Of a stretch of 64,000 nucleotides of DNA, positions 1 through 9,037 are shown in pieces. Position numbers and translations under genes: made by a program. The DNA comes from Opitutia bacterium (GTDB taxonomy: Bacteria; Verrucomicrobiota; Verrucomicrobiia; Opitutales; UBA953), in contig BGOM01000015.1 of the NCBI GenBank assembly GCA_003569245.1, positions 264,692 to 328,691 of the forward strand, in the 5' to 3' direction. The notes under the pieces are model-generated. The model had not been told where the DNA came from and ran no database searches. It saw only the letters and a list, made by a program, of their open reading frames with translations. How positions within the stretch are numbered: position 1 is the stretch's first letter; each line of letters starts with the position of its first letter.

Positions 1-916
1 ACTCGGCGCGTTCCTTCGCGCCGGCGCCCGCGCCGTGGAACTTATCCGTCAGGCGGGTCGCGAGCTGCTTCTTGGCCTCCATCGGGTGGAGCGCCTTGAG
101 GGCGGCGAGCTCCTCGGCCGGCGTGAGCAGCAGCAGGTCGTAGTAGACCCACATGGTGGCGTCGGGCACCGACATGATGCGACCGAACATGTCCTTCGCG
201 CCGTGGTTGAAGGCGATGTAGTTGCCGAGCGACTTCGACATCTTCTTCTCGCCGTCGAGGCCGACGAGCAGGGGCATGCCGAGCACCGCCTGCGGCGGCT
301 GGCCTTCCTGTTCCTGCAGGTCGCGGCCGACGAGCATGTTGAACAGCTGGTCGCTGCCGCCGATCTCGATATCGCACTTCAGCATGACGGAGTCGTAGCC
401 CTGCAGGAGCGGGTAGAGGAACTCGACGATCGAGATGGGCGTGTTCGACGCGTGGCGCTTGGCGAAGTCGTCGCGGGCCAGCATCTGGGCGACGGTCATG
501 CGGCGGCTCAGCTGGAGCGCGTCGAGGAAGGACATCCGCCCGAACCACTCGCTGTTGCGGCGGACCTCGGTCTTCTGCGGGTCGAGGATCTGGTAGGCCT
601 GCTCCAGGTAGGTCTTTGCGTTCTCCTCGATCTCGGCCTCGGAGAGCACCGGGCGGGTCTCCGACTTGCCGGTCGGGTCGCCGATGCGGGTCGTGTAGTC
701 GCCGATGATGAGCACCGCCTGGTGGCCGAGTTCCTGGAACTGGCGGAGCTTCTGGAAGACCACCATATGGCCGAAGGTCAGGTCCGGGCGGGTCGGGTCC
801 ACGCCGAGCTTCACGCGCAGCGTCTTGCCGGCCTCGAGGCGTTTGAGGATCTCGCCCTCACCGATGAACTTCTCGGTGCGGGATTTCATGACCTTCAGCT
901 GTTCCGCGGGCGACAT
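1..916 (-). CDS. tyrS: Tyrosyl-tRNA synthetase, 3' end cut by window edge
   Basis: Charges tRNA-Tyr with tyrosine in the cytoplasm. The minus-strand frame from the ATG at 916 is open to the window edge (about 305 codons), so roughly the last quarter, including the tRNA-binding S4-like region, lies outside. The class I HIGH-type signature appears as TFGH at residues 47-50, followed by the long conserved stretch around IIGDYTTRIGDPTGKSE. The KMSKS loop (KKMSKS) is near residue 226 and the tyrosine-pocket region contains GGSDQLFN. The order of motifs and the GDPTGKS segment fit bacterial TyrRS of the TyrZ-like type better than TrpRS. It is divergent from the M20 dipeptidase, across a 235-base intergenic region. 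Confidence 0.95.
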   Translation of the reverse strand, partial: MSPAEQLKVMKSRTEKFIGEGEILKRLEAGKTLRVKLGVDPTRPDLTFGHMVVFQKLRQFQELGHQAVLIIGDYTTRIGDPTGKSETRPVLSEAEIEENAKTYLEQAYQILDPQKTEVRRNSEWFGRMSFLDALQLSRRMTVAQMLARDDFAKRHASNTPISIVEFLYPLLQGYDSVMLKCDIEIGGSDQLFNMLVGRDLQEQEGQPPQAVLGMPLLVGLDGEKKMSKSLGNYIAFNHGAKDMFGRIMSVPDATMWVYYDLLLLTPAEELAALKALHPMEAKKQLATRLTDKFHGAGAGAKERAE

Positions 917-967
917 GCCTTCACTCTTCCCAAGGGGGAGGGGAGGGGGAAGGAAAAAACGGGGATA

Positions 968-1004
968 ACCAGGACTAGGGTCAGGGCCCGGGACAGGGCT
1001 GGTT
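968..1004. repeat. Dispersed G-rich intergenic repeat, copy 1
   Basis: The segment contains CTAGGGTCAGGGC followed by a second CAGGG block. The same 13-base core occurs on the opposite strand near 58395-58407, and related sequence lies at 40452-40473 and 17087-17104. It sits between divergent tyrS and the dipeptidase gene. No protein is encoded here. Function is unknown. Confidence 0.5.
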
Positions 1005-1047
1005 GGAGACGGGATCAGTGGGCTTGCCGCCGGCTTCTTTGTCTGGC

Positions 1048-1071
1048 CAACTGGTCAATTGATCAACTGTG
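1048..1071. promoter_or_regulatory. Three tandem 8-base motifs in the tyrS/dipeptidase intergenic region
   Basis: CAACTGGT, CAATTGAT and CAACTGTG follow one another with an exact 8-base period, about 80 bases before the dipeptidase start. Phased short repeats between divergent genes could be an operator. No regulator is identified and the site is speculative. Confidence 0.2.
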
Positions 1072-1151
1072 TCCGGATCCGGCCCTCGAGCCCTCCGGTC
1101 CTCCAGCCCTCTAACAGTTGCTCTCTGCTCCCTTCCTTGCCTAATGGACGT

Positions 1152-2537
1152 ATGGATCTCGTCCGCGAACTGATCGAGTACGTCAAGCACCCCAGCGTCT
1201 CCACCGACCCGGCCTTCAAGGCGGGGATGGACGGCGCCCGGGCGCATATCTGCGGGCTCCTCAAACAGGCGGGCTTGGAGGTCGAGGTCGTCCCTACGCC
1301 CCTCCATCCCATCGTGCTCGCCCGCCGGCGCGGTCCGGCCGAGTGGCCCCACGTGGTCCTGTACGGCCACTACGACGTCCAGCCGGCCGACCCGCTCAAT
1401 CTTTGGACCACGCCGGCCTTCGAGCCCGTGGTCCGCGACGGCAAGGTCTGGGGTCGCGGGACGGCCGACAACAAGGGGCCGCACCTCGTCTCCGTGGTGG
1501 CCTTGACGCGCCTCCTGAAGCGTCGGCCCGACCTCCCGTTGCGCATCACCTTCCTCATCGAGGGCGAGGAAGAGATCGGTTCCCCGAGTTTCCCGGAATT
1601 CCTGCACAACCATAAGGCCGAGCTCGCCGAGGCCGATTGCGTGGTGCTGTCGGACACCGCCTCCCCGAGTTCCGACCAGATCGTCATCACCACCGGCCTG
1701 CGGGGTATCATCGGCTTGGAGGTCGGCCTGACCGGCCCGCGTTCGGACCTGCATTCCGGCCTGCACGGCGGCGCGGTCTACAACCCGATCCAGGCCCTGG
1801 CCGAGCTCTGCGCCTCGCTCCACGACGCCGACAACGCCGTGACCATCGAGGGTTTCTACGACGGTGTCCAGCAGCCCGAGCGCTGGGAGCGCGAGCAGCT
1901 CGCCAAGCTGCCGATGAACGAGGACGAGTACCGCCGCTTCCTCGGCGTCGACGAACTCCATGCGGCCCCCGGACTCAACGGGCTCGAGGCCGTGCGCTTC
2001 GCCCCGACGTTGGAGTTCAACGGCATCGGCGGCGGTTACCAGGGCAAGGGCTCGAAGACCGTCATCCCCTCCAAGGTTTTCGCCAAGATCACCTGCCGCC
2101 TCGTCCCGGGCCAGGACCCCGCCTTCGTCCACCGCAAGGTCGCGGAGGCCATCCGCGCCCGCGCCCCCAAGGGCGTCCGCGTCGAGATCCAGGAGATGCA
2201 GGGTAACGCCGCCTACTTCGTCTGCCCGCCCGACCGTCCCAACACGCCGGCCGGCCAGAATCCCGTGCTCGCCCGCGCCTTCCGCGAGGCGGATAAGGCG
2301 ATCGGCGAGGCCTTCGGCAAGCCGCCGCTCTACCTCCGCGAAGGCGGCAGCGTGCCGATCATCGGCGACATCCGCCGGGAGACCGGCCTGGATTCCGTGA
2401 TGATCGGGCTGTTCACGCCCGACTCCAATCTGCACGCCCCGGACGAAAACTTCGAGATCCGCATGGCCGAGCGCGCGGTGACGGCCTACGAGCTCCTCTT
2501 GGAGCGGGTCGCCGGGACGTCGCGCGCCGCGCGCTGA
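1152..2537 (+). CDS. M20-family dipeptidase
   Basis: Predicted zinc-dependent peptidase of the M20 family, dipeptidase/carnosinase-like branch, 461 residues. The metal-binding motif GHYDVQP has H73 and D75. It is followed by GRGTADNKGPH near residue 100, which supplies the bridging aspartate, and the catalytic EGEEEIGS near residue 137. The lid/dimerisation domain follows in the middle of the protein, with its GIGGGYQGKGSKTVIP segment, and a C-terminal metal ligand is expected in the segment after PDSNLHAPDE. I chose the ATG at 1152 because the upstream in-frame extension to 1059 is low-complexity and lacks family similarity. No signal peptide is seen, so it is probably cytoplasmic. Confidence 0.9.
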   Translation: MDLVRELIEYVKHPSVSTDPAFKAGMDGARAHICGLLKQAGLEVEVVPTPLHPIVLARRRGPAEWPHVVLYGHYDVQPADPLNLWTTPAFEPVVRDGKVWGRGTADNKGPHLVSVVALTRLLKRRPDLPLRITFLIEGEEEIGSPSFPEFLHNHKAELAEADCVVLSDTASPSSDQIVITTGLRGIIGLEVGLTGPRSDLHSGLHGGAVYNPIQALAELCASLHDADNAVTIEGFYDGVQQPERWEREQLAKLPMNEDEYRRFLGVDELHAAPGLNGLEAVRFAPTLEFNGIGGGYQGKGSKTVIPSKVFAKITCRLVPGQDPAFVHRKVAEAIRARAPKGVRVEIQEMQGNAAYFVCPPDRPNTPAGQNPVLARAFREADKAIGEAFGKPPLYLREGGSVPIIGDIRRETGLDSVMIGLFTPDSNLHAPDENFEIRMAERAVTAYELLLERVAGTSRAAR

Positions 2538-2542
2538 GCCCG

Positions 2543-3568
2543 ATGGCGTCCCCCCGGCTCAGCATCGCTTTCGTCGCCTATAATCAGGAGAGGTTCGTGG
2601 AAGCGGCCTTGCTGGCCGCCTTGAACCAGGAGGGCCCGGGCTACGAAGTCGTCATCGGGGAAGACGCGTCGACGGATGGTACGCGCGCGCGGATCGAGGC
2701 CGTGCTGGCGCGGGGTGTCCGTCCGCACGTCGAAGTCGTCCGCCTGTATCACGATCGCAATCTGGGGTTGCTCGGCAACCTGAACGCCGTCTTCGAACGA
2801 TGCCGGGGCGACGTCATCGTCTGCATGGCCGGCGACGATATTTCCTACCCGGATCGCCTCGTGAAAATCGCCGCCGCCTACGCCGCCGACGAAACCCTGA
2901 TGCTCGTGACGACGGAGGTACGCAACGTCGACGAGCAGGGGCGGCCGTTCCCGGATCAACCTCGGCCGGCCCGGGACCGCGTCTTCGGCCATGGCTTGAT
3001 GACCAAAGGCGTCTTCGCCGGCGCGCCGGTGGCCGGAGCCGCCGCCAGCTACCGCAAGGAGCTGGTGACATTCTTCGGGCCGATGCCGCCGGACGCGGGC
3101 GGGGACGACGTCTGCTATTTCTTCCGGGCGCTGCTGCTCGGCCAGGCGCGTTTCCTCTCCGAACCGCTGATGGACTACCGTCAGCATGCGGCCAATCTCT
3201 TCAACTATGCCATCGGCGGGATGAGCGAGGACGAATTCCGGAAGCGGGATCTTCGTCACCTCGCGGCTCATGCGACCTTCCCGGTCCAGTGGAAGCGGGA
3301 CCTGGAATGCGCCCGCCGGGGCGGTCGGATCGGTCCTTTCCGCCATTGGCTGCTGTCCGGGCGGATCGGCCAGCACGGACGCCGGGCGCTCCTGACCAAG
3401 CATGCGATGGAGACCCGCCCCTGGGCGGAATGCCTGCCCTTGGCGGCCGCCCTCTGCTGGCGGCACGGGGATTTCATCAAGGCCATCAAGCTGCTTTGGC
3501 TTCGGGGCTCTCCCGCGGCGCGGAAGCGCTATTGGGCGCGGGCTTGGGCGCGTCGTGCCGCGGCTTGA
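2543..3568 (+). CDS. Family 2 glycosyltransferase
   Basis: A 341-residue GT-A fold glycosyltransferase that would transfer a sugar from a nucleotide donor. It opens with LSIAFVAYNQERFVEAAL and then GEDASTDGT near residue 40, the nucleotide-binding Asp region of GT2. The metal-binding segment is MAGDD near residue 95. The C-terminal third is basic and has no clear membrane helix. It starts 5 bases after the dipeptidase stop, so the two are probably co-transcribed, although no functional link is evident. Acceptor and product cannot be told from sequence; an O-antigen or other cell-surface glycan is the usual role. Confidence 0.85.
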   Translation: MASPRLSIAFVAYNQERFVEAALLAALNQEGPGYEVVIGEDASTDGTRARIEAVLARGVRPHVEVVRLYHDRNLGLLGNLNAVFERCRGDVIVCMAGDDISYPDRLVKIAAAYAADETLMLVTTEVRNVDEQGRPFPDQPRPARDRVFGHGLMTKGVFAGAPVAGAAASYRKELVTFFGPMPPDAGGDDVCYFFRALLLGQARFLSEPLMDYRQHAANLFNYAIGGMSEDEFRKRDLRHLAAHATFPVQWKRDLECARRGGRIGPFRHWLLSGRIGQHGRRALLTKHAMETRPWAECLPLAAALCWRHGDFIKAIKLLWLRGSPAARKRYWARAWARRAAA

Positions 3569-3659
3569 GGAAATCGGCTATTTTGGCGTTTTTGGCCGAT
3601 ACCGCGGAGGTTTTCCCTTTCTTCACGGCCGATAACCCCTAAACCTTGGAGTCTCCACC

Positions 3660-4535
3660 ATGGCTGTCTTCCGCAAGCGAACCCACACCCCGACCCCTAA
3701 GAAGAAGGATATCCCGGCGGGTCTCTGGACCAAGTGCCCCTTGGACGGGGAGATGGTCTATACGAAGGACCTCGAGGCCAATTGGAACGTCTTCCCGATC
3801 AGCGGCTACCATGAGCGCCTGTCGACCCGCCGCCGCATCGCGCTGCTGATCGACGAGGGCACCTGGAAGGAGACCGATGTCCGTCTGGTCTCCAAGGACC
3901 CGCTCAAGTTCACCGCCGGCGGTTCCTACCCGGAGCGCGTCGCCCAGCACCAGAAGAAGTCGGGTCTCCGTGATTCCGTCGTCTGCGGCCACGGCCTGAT
4001 GGACGGCCTGCCGGTCTCCCTCGCGATCATGGACTTCTCGTTCATGGGCGCCTCGATGGGTTCCGTCGCCGGCGAGAAGGTCACCCGCGCCATCGAGCGG
4101 GCCATCAAGCTGAAGTGCCCTTGCGTCGTGGTCTGCGCTTCCGGCGGCGCCCGCATGCAGGAAGGCATCCTGTCCTTGATGCAGATGGCCAAGACCAGCG
4201 CCGCCCTCGCCAAGCTCCGCGCCGCCGGCCTGCCTTACATCGCCGTCCTCACGAACCCCACCATGGCGGGCGTGATGGCGAGCTACGCCACCTTGGGCGA
4301 CGTGATCGTCGCCGAGCCGGGCGCCCTCATCGGCTTCGCCGGCGCGCGCGTCATCAAGGAGACCACCAACCAGGACCTCCCCGACGGCTTCCAGACTTCC
4401 GAGTTCCTGCTCAAGCGCGGCCTGATCGACATGATCATCCACCGCAAGGAGATGAAGTCCAAGCTGGCCAGCCTCCTGCGCGCCCTCGCCCACCGCAAGG
4501 TGAAGGTCAAGGCGACCAAGCCCCGCGCGGCCTGA
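3660..4535 (+). CDS. accD: Acetyl-CoA carboxylase carboxyltransferase subunit beta
   Basis: Beta subunit of the carboxyltransferase that makes malonyl-CoA for fatty acid synthesis; 291 residues, normal length. The crotonase-like core is intact, with [10 protein letters not shown] and the [12 protein letters not shown] region that binds acyl-CoA. The N-terminal zinc ribbon is unusual: the family normally has two CxxC pairs, but here only C26 remains, and the other three expected positions appear to be D29, F45 and S48. A purine-rich GGAG lies about 9 bases before the ATG. It is followed after 16 bases by folC, a common accD-folC arrangement. Confidence 0.95.
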   Translation: MAVFRKRTHTPTPKKKDIPAGLWTKCPLDGEMVYTKDLEANWNVFPISGYHERLSTRRRIALLIDEGTWKETDVRLVSKDPLKFTAGGSYPERVAQHQKKSGLRDSVVCGHGLMDGLPVSLAIMDFSFMGASMGSVAGEKVTRAIERAIKLKCPCVVVCASGGARMQEGILSLMQMAKTSAALAKLRAAGLPYIAVLTNPTMAGVMASYATLGDVIVAEPGALIGFAGARVIKETTNQDLPDGFQTSEFLLKRGLIDMIIHRKEMKSKLASLLRALAHRKVKVKATKPRAA

Positions 4536-4551
4536 CGCGGTTTCCGCGGCC

Positions 4552-5820
4552 ATGTCCACCGAGGCCACGCTCCGCTGGTTGACGGGCCTGCGCAACCTAG
4601 GCTCCCGCCTCGGCACGGAGCGCATGGCCGTGCTCGCCGGCCGCCTGGCCCACCCGGAGCGCGCCGCCCCGTGTTTCCATGTCGCCGGCACCAACGGCAA
4701 GGGCTCCACGTGCGCGATGATCGAGGCCATCCAGCGCGCCCACGGCCGCCGGACCGGCCTTTACACCAGCCCGCACCTCGTCGCGATCGGCGAGCGGATC
4801 CAGGTCGACCGGCGTCCGCTCCCGGATGAACGCGTCGTCGCCTTGGCGGAGATCCTCCGGCCGCACCATGCGGCCATCGCCGCGACCGAGCCCGACCTCG
4901 CCCCGACCTTCTTCGAACTCATCACGGCCGCGGCCTGGATCGAATTCGCGCTCCGGCGGGTGGACGTGACCGTCCTCGAGACGGGCCTCGGCGGTCGGCT
5001 GGACGCCACGAACATCTGCGAGCCGGAGGTCTGCGTGATCACCTCGATCGGCCTGGACCACCAGGAGTACCTCGGCCCGACCGTGGCGCACATCGCCGCC
5101 GAGAAAGCCGGCATCCTCAAGCCGGACGTGCCCGCCGTCATCGGGTGCGTCCCGCCCGCGGCCGAAGCGGTCATCGCCGCGCGCGCTCGTGAGGTCGGCG
5201 CGCCCTTGTATTGGCTGAAGGACTACTTCCCGGACGGGTTGCCGGAGACCAACCTGGTCGGCGAACACCAGCGGGCGAACGCCGGCCTCGCCTTGCTCGC
5301 CTGCGAGCTCGCCGAAGCCTTGCCGGTGAGCGAAGCGACCGCCCGCGCGGCCTTGCAGCAGGTCGACTGGGCGGGGCGCTGGCAGCGGCTTACCTTGGCC
5401 GACGGACGGACGCTCATCGTCGACGGGTCGCATAACGAGGAGGGAATCCGGGCGGTCGGGCCCTTGCTCGCCGACTGCCCGGCCCCGACCGTGGTGGTCG
5501 GCGCGCTCGGCACGGACCGCGCCCGCGCCCTCCTCGCCGCTGTCGCGCCGCTCGCCGCGCGACTTCACCTCGTCGCGCCGGACAACGAACGCGCCTGCCG
5601 ACCGGAAGAGCTCGCGACGCTGCTGCCGCCGGCCGCCCAGGCGAAGGCCTCGGTCGCGACCATCGCCGAACTTTTCCCTGCGCCCGGGGTCTGCCGTGCC
5701 GCGGGGGATCCGGTCGTGGTCCTCGGCTCGCTCTACCTCGTGGGCGAAGTGCTCGCCCGTTTCCATGGCGGACCGCTCCCCGATGGCCGCCTGCAGGACC
5801 GCCTCCCGCCGGCGCCATGA
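4552..5820 (+). CDS. folC: Folylpolyglutamate synthase / dihydrofolate synthase
   Basis: Mur-ligase-type ATP-dependent enzyme that adds glutamate to dihydropteroate or tetrahydrofolate; 422 residues, normal for the family. The P-loop GTNGKGS is at residues 46-52, followed by YTSPHL, the EVGLGGRLDATN-type segment (ETGLGGRLDATN here) and ITSIGLDHQEYLG. The C-terminal ligase domain begins near residue 270 with VDGSHNEEG. It directly follows accD, and its last four bases overlap the start of the pseudouridine synthase, so these genes are likely one transcript. Together with folP at 16.0 kb it gives two folate-pathway steps in this window. Confidence 0.95.
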   Translation: MSTEATLRWLTGLRNLGSRLGTERMAVLAGRLAHPERAAPCFHVAGTNGKGSTCAMIEAIQRAHGRRTGLYTSPHLVAIGERIQVDRRPLPDERVVALAEILRPHHAAIAATEPDLAPTFFELITAAAWIEFALRRVDVTVLETGLGGRLDATNICEPEVCVITSIGLDHQEYLGPTVAHIAAEKAGILKPDVPAVIGCVPPAAEAVIAARAREVGAPLYWLKDYFPDGLPETNLVGEHQRANAGLALLACELAEALPVSEATARAALQQVDWAGRWQRLTLADGRTLIVDGSHNEEGIRAVGPLLADCPAPTVVVGALGTDRARALLAAVAPLAARLHLVAPDNERACRPEELATLLPPAAQAKASVATIAELFPAPGVCRAAGDPVVVLGSLYLVGEVLARFHGGPLPDGRLQDRLPPAP

Positions 5821-6620
5821 GCGACTTCACCTTCGTCCCGCCGGGCAGCACGCCGCCGAAGGTCGACCCGGCCGACTTGCCGGGCTGGCTGCTCGAGGAG
5901 GATGATGACTACCTGGTCTTCGACAAGCCGGGCTGGCTCGTCTGCCATCCGTCCAAGGACGGTCCTTGGTCCTCGCTCGTCGGCGCGGTGAAGGAATGGC
6001 GCGGGCTGGACGTCCTGCACCTCGTCAGCCGGCTCGACCGCGAGACGAGCGGGATCATCCTCATCGCCAAGCATTACGAGGCGGCCTCCGCGGCGCAGAC
6101 CGCGCTGGAGCGGCGGTGGGTGACGAAGACCTACTACGTCTTGCTGAAAGGCTCCCTGCCGGAGCCGGTCATGGTCGATCAGCCGCTCGGACCCGACGAG
6201 ACCAGTGAGGTCGTCGTGAAGACCGCGGTGCGCGAGGGGCCGGGCACGCTGCCGTCGGCGACGTTCTTCGAGCCCGTGCTCGCGAACGCCGGCTACGTGC
6301 TCGCCCGCGTCCAGCCGCACACCGGGCGCAAGCACCAGATCCGCGCGCACGCGCTCTGGCTCGGTTGCCCGGTCGTGGGCGACAAGATGTACGGGGGCGA
6401 CGACACGCTTTTCCTGGAGTTCATCGCGCATGGCTGGACGCCGCGGCTCGCCAAGCACCTGGAGATGGGGCGGCAGGCCCTGCACGCCGCGCGCCTCGAT
6501 TTCCGTTCGCCCAAACTGACGCGGGTCTTCACGGCGCCGCTGGCGGCGGACATGCGGGACTTCGTGCTCGGACCGATGGGTTGTACCGAGGCGCAGCTGG
6601 ATGAGGCCTTGCGGCTCTGA
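5817..6620 (+). CDS. RluA-family RNA pseudouridine synthase
   Basis: Isomerises specific uridines in rRNA or tRNA to pseudouridine. The 267-residue protein has the RluA catalytic motif SRLDRETSG (residues 71-79) with catalytic D74, and the family signature PHTGRKHQIRAH in the C-terminal half. There is no N-terminal S4 domain, which resembles the shorter RluA/TruC-like members. It overlaps folC by 4 bases (ATGA), so translation is probably coupled. The target nucleotide cannot be assigned from sequence alone. Confidence 0.9.
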   Translation: MSDFTFVPPGSTPPKVDPADLPGWLLEEDDDYLVFDKPGWLVCHPSKDGPWSSLVGAVKEWRGLDVLHLVSRLDRETSGIILIAKHYEAASAAQTALERRWVTKTYYVLLKGSLPEPVMVDQPLGPDETSEVVVKTAVREGPGTLPSATFFEPVLANAGYVLARVQPHTGRKHQIRAHALWLGCPVVGDKMYGGDDTLFLEFIAHGWTPRLAKHLEMGRQALHAARLDFRSPKLTRVFTAPLAADMRDFVLGPMGCTEAQLDEALRL

Positions 6621-6638
6621 CCGGATAACGGCGGGCGC

Positions 6639-7367
6639 CTAACCATGCGCGAGCGCGGCGGCGTCGACATGGCTCGCGCCGGCGGCGCGCAAGGTCGCCG
6701 CGCAAGCGTGCAGCGTGGCGCCAGTCGTGAGCACGTCGTCCACGACGACGTAACGCCGGTCCGGGTCGACCTTCGCTCCCTCGGCGAGGCGGAAGGCCCG
6801 GCGGACGTTCGCCCGGCGTTCCTGCCGGTCGAGCCGCGTCTGGGAAAGGGTCTCGGTCTGCTTGCGGAGCAGCGCCGCGGTGGCGCACCCCGGCAGCCGG
6901 CGGGCCAGGAAGTCCGCGATACGTTCCGCTTGGTTATAGCCTCGTTCCCGTCGCCGTCTCGCATGCAACGGGACCGGGACCAGCACCGAGCCTGTCAGGT
7001 GCCGCCGAAACAGCGGATCCTCCAGCGCGGCGTCCGCCAGGTCATCGGCCAGCCAAGGGCACCCTCCGTATTTGATGCGGTGGATGATCTCCCGGACCGG
7101 TCCGCGCGCCCGGAAAGGGCAGACCGCCCGCCCGAAGGCCGGGTTGAGGCCGAGGCAATGCGGACAACTCCGATCGTCTTCCAGCGTCCCGTCGAAAGGG
7201 TGGCCGCAACGCAGGCACCGCGGGTCGTCGACCCGGGTCAGCTCCAGGGCGCCCGCCGCCGAGAGATGTCGGCGCGGCCCGAGTTCCATCGGTTCCCGCG
7301 TGACCACGCAATCGCGGGGGAAGATCAGGTCGAGCAGACCGCGGTCGAGGTCATCGAGCAGCGCCAT
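6639..7367 (-). CDS. ComF-family phosphoribosyltransferase
   Basis: A 242-residue protein with the ComF architecture. An N-terminal zinc-finger-like segment has CLRCG and CPHC pairs, and a type I phosphoribosyltransferase domain ends in the PRPP loop VVVDDVLTTGAT. The motifs VPVPLHARRRRERGYNQAE and SQTRLDRQERRANV are characteristic of the family. ComF is needed for DNA uptake in some naturally competent bacteria, but most homologues are uncharacterised. I chose the ATG at 7367; a longer in-frame start at 7430 lies inside the neighbouring gene. It overlaps the alkyltransferase gene by 17 bases. Confidence 0.9.
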   Translation of the reverse strand: MALLDDLDRGLLDLIFPRDCVVTREPMELGPRRHLSAAGALELTRVDDPRCLRCGHPFDGTLEDDRSCPHCLGLNPAFGRAVCPFRARGPVREIIHRIKYGGCPWLADDLADAALEDPLFRRHLTGSVLVPVPLHARRRRERGYNQAERIADFLARRLPGCATAALLRKQTETLSQTRLDRQERRANVRRAFRLAEGAKVDPDRRYVVVDDVLTTGATLHACAATLRAAGASHVDAAALAHG

Positions 7368-7824
7368 CGGCTTCCGCCCGGAGCCAGGCGCGTTTGAGGT
7401 CCACCCCCCAGGCGAAGCCTCCCAGTCCATCGGCGGCGACCACCCGGTGACAAGGGATGAGTCCGGCCAGCGGGTTAGCCCCTAGGGCGACCCCGACCGC
7501 CCGGGCGGAGCCACATCCGATGGACTTCGCCAATTGACCGTAGGTCTGCGTTTGGCCGGAGGGAATCCGGCGGACGGCCTGCCAGACCTTGAGTTGGAAG
7601 GCGGTGCCGTAGGCCCGTGCGCATCGGACGGCGGGGAGGTCTCCCGCGACCGGTTCGCCGCCGTGGTCGCGCAACCACCGACGGACCGCGGCGCCGGGGA
7701 GGGGCGAGCGGTGGAGGAGTTCGCCGTCCGGCGTCACGGCTTCCGTCAGCCCGGCCCGTCGGCCGACCCGCACGGGGCCGAGGCCGCGGACGGAGCGGAG
7801 AGACCAGGCCGGACGCATGCGCAC
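7351..7824 (-). CDS. ogt: Methylated-DNA--protein-cysteine methyltransferase
   Basis: Suicide repair protein that moves alkyl groups from O6-alkylguanine in DNA to its own cysteine. The 157-residue protein carries the active-site motif PCHRVV with C125, preceded by the helix-turn-helix region TYGQLAKSIG and the arginine-finger segment SARAVGVALGANP. Length matches the single-domain Ogt/MGMT type without the Ada regulatory domain. It is the first gene of a two-gene minus-strand unit with comF and is divergent from the aminotransferase gene, with about 50 bases between them. Confidence 0.92.
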   Translation of the reverse strand: MRMRPAWSLRSVRGLGPVRVGRRAGLTEAVTPDGELLHRSPLPGAAVRRWLRDHGGEPVAGDLPAVRCARAYGTAFQLKVWQAVRRIPSGQTQTYGQLAKSIGCGSARAVGVALGANPLAGLIPCHRVVAADGLGGFAWGVDLKRAWLRAEADGAAR

Positions 7825-7873
7825 AAAATGCGTTTGCCCGTGCGGGGGTTCAATCCAAGGTTTTCCTCATCCC

Positions 7874-9037
7874 ATGGCTTTCAATTTCGACAGCTGCCCG
7901 GAGCGCGCCGGCACGGACAGCACCAAGTGGCACAAGTACCATGACCGCGATGTCATCCCGTGCTGGATCGCCGACATGGATTTCGAGTCCGCGCCCGCGA
8001 TCGTCGAGGCGGTCAAGGCCCGCGCCGCCCACGGCGTCTTCGGTTACCCGGCGCAGCGCGACGCGGTATTCGCCTCGGTCGTGAACCATGTCCGCCGCCG
8101 GCATGGCTGGGAGATCAAGCCGGAGTGGATCACGTTCATGTGCTCGCTGGTGCCGGGTATCCATGCGAGCATCCGTTGCGCCACCAAGCCGGGCGAATCG
8201 GTCGTCACCACCGCCCCCGTCTACCCGCCTTTCCTGAGCGCGCCGGTGCTGTCCGAGCGCAACCCGCTCAAGCTCGAGATGGTGTTCGTCGACGGCCGGT
8301 GGACCTTCGATTGGGCGAAGCTCGAGGCCGCGTGCGCCCAGCCGCACGCCAAGGTCCTGTTGCTGTGCAACCCCTACAACCCGCTGGCCCGCGTCTTCGA
8401 TCGCGCGGAGCTCGACCGGCTGGCCGCCCTGGTGCGGAAGCACGACCTCACGGTCTGCTCCGATGAGATCCATTGCGACCTCGTGCTCGATCCCGCCGCG
8501 CGGCACATCGTCTTCGCGTCCCTGGCGGAGGACCTCGCCGCCCGTACCGTGACGCTGATGGCCGCGAGCAAGACCTACAACATCGCCGGCCTCACCTGCG
8601 GCTTCGCCATCATCCCGGACGCCGGCCTGCGCACGCGCTTCCGCCGCGTCCTGCAGGGGCTTTCGCTCGACCAGAACATGTTCGGTCTCGTCGCCACCCA
8701 GGCGGCCTTCGACCACGGCGAACCTTGGCGCCTGGAGTGCGTCGACTACCTCCGCGGCAACCTCGACCTCATCGAGCAGGAACTGAAGTCCATGCCCGGC
8801 GTCGTCCTCCGGCAGCGTCCGCAGTCGAGCTTCCTCGCCTGGTTCGACGTCACCGCCCTCGGGTTCGAGGACGCGCACGCGGAGTTCGAGCAAGGTGGCG
8901 TCGGCTTCAGCAACGGCGCCGATTTCGGCGGGCCGGGTCATGTGCGCCTGAACTTCGGTTGCCCGCGGGAGCGGCTCCGGGAGATCCTGCGTCGGATGAA
9001 GGCGGTCGTCGCCCGCGCCCCGGGTCGGCGTTCCTGA
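7874..9037 (+). CDS. PatB/MalY-type PLP-dependent aminotransferase (probable C-S beta-lyase)
   Basis: A 387-residue fold-type I PLP enzyme of the MalY/PatB subgroup, which usually cleaves cystathionine or cysteine conjugates to release a thiol, pyruvate and ammonia. It opens with the subgroup's WIADMDF motif, has CNPYNPLARVF, the SDEIHCDLV segment, and the PLP-binding lysine K233 in SKTYNIAGL. The ATG at 7874 gives the family-typical N-terminus (FDxxxxRxGTxSxKW); an upstream in-frame extension to 7817 is not family-like. The stop shares bases with the start of the next membrane protein (TGATG). Confidence 0.9.
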   Translation: MAFNFDSCPERAGTDSTKWHKYHDRDVIPCWIADMDFESAPAIVEAVKARAAHGVFGYPAQRDAVFASVVNHVRRRHGWEIKPEWITFMCSLVPGIHASIRCATKPGESVVTTAPVYPPFLSAPVLSERNPLKLEMVFVDGRWTFDWAKLEAACAQPHAKVLLLCNPYNPLARVFDRAELDRLAALVRKHDLTVCSDEIHCDLVLDPAARHIVFASLAEDLAARTVTLMAASKTYNIAGLTCGFAIIPDAGLRTRFRRVLQGLSLDQNMFGLVATQAAFDHGEPWRLECVDYLRGNLDLIEQELKSMPGVVLRQRPQSSFLAWFDVTALGFEDAHAEFEQGGVGFSNGADFGGPGHVRLNFGCPRERLREILRRMKAVVARAPGRRS

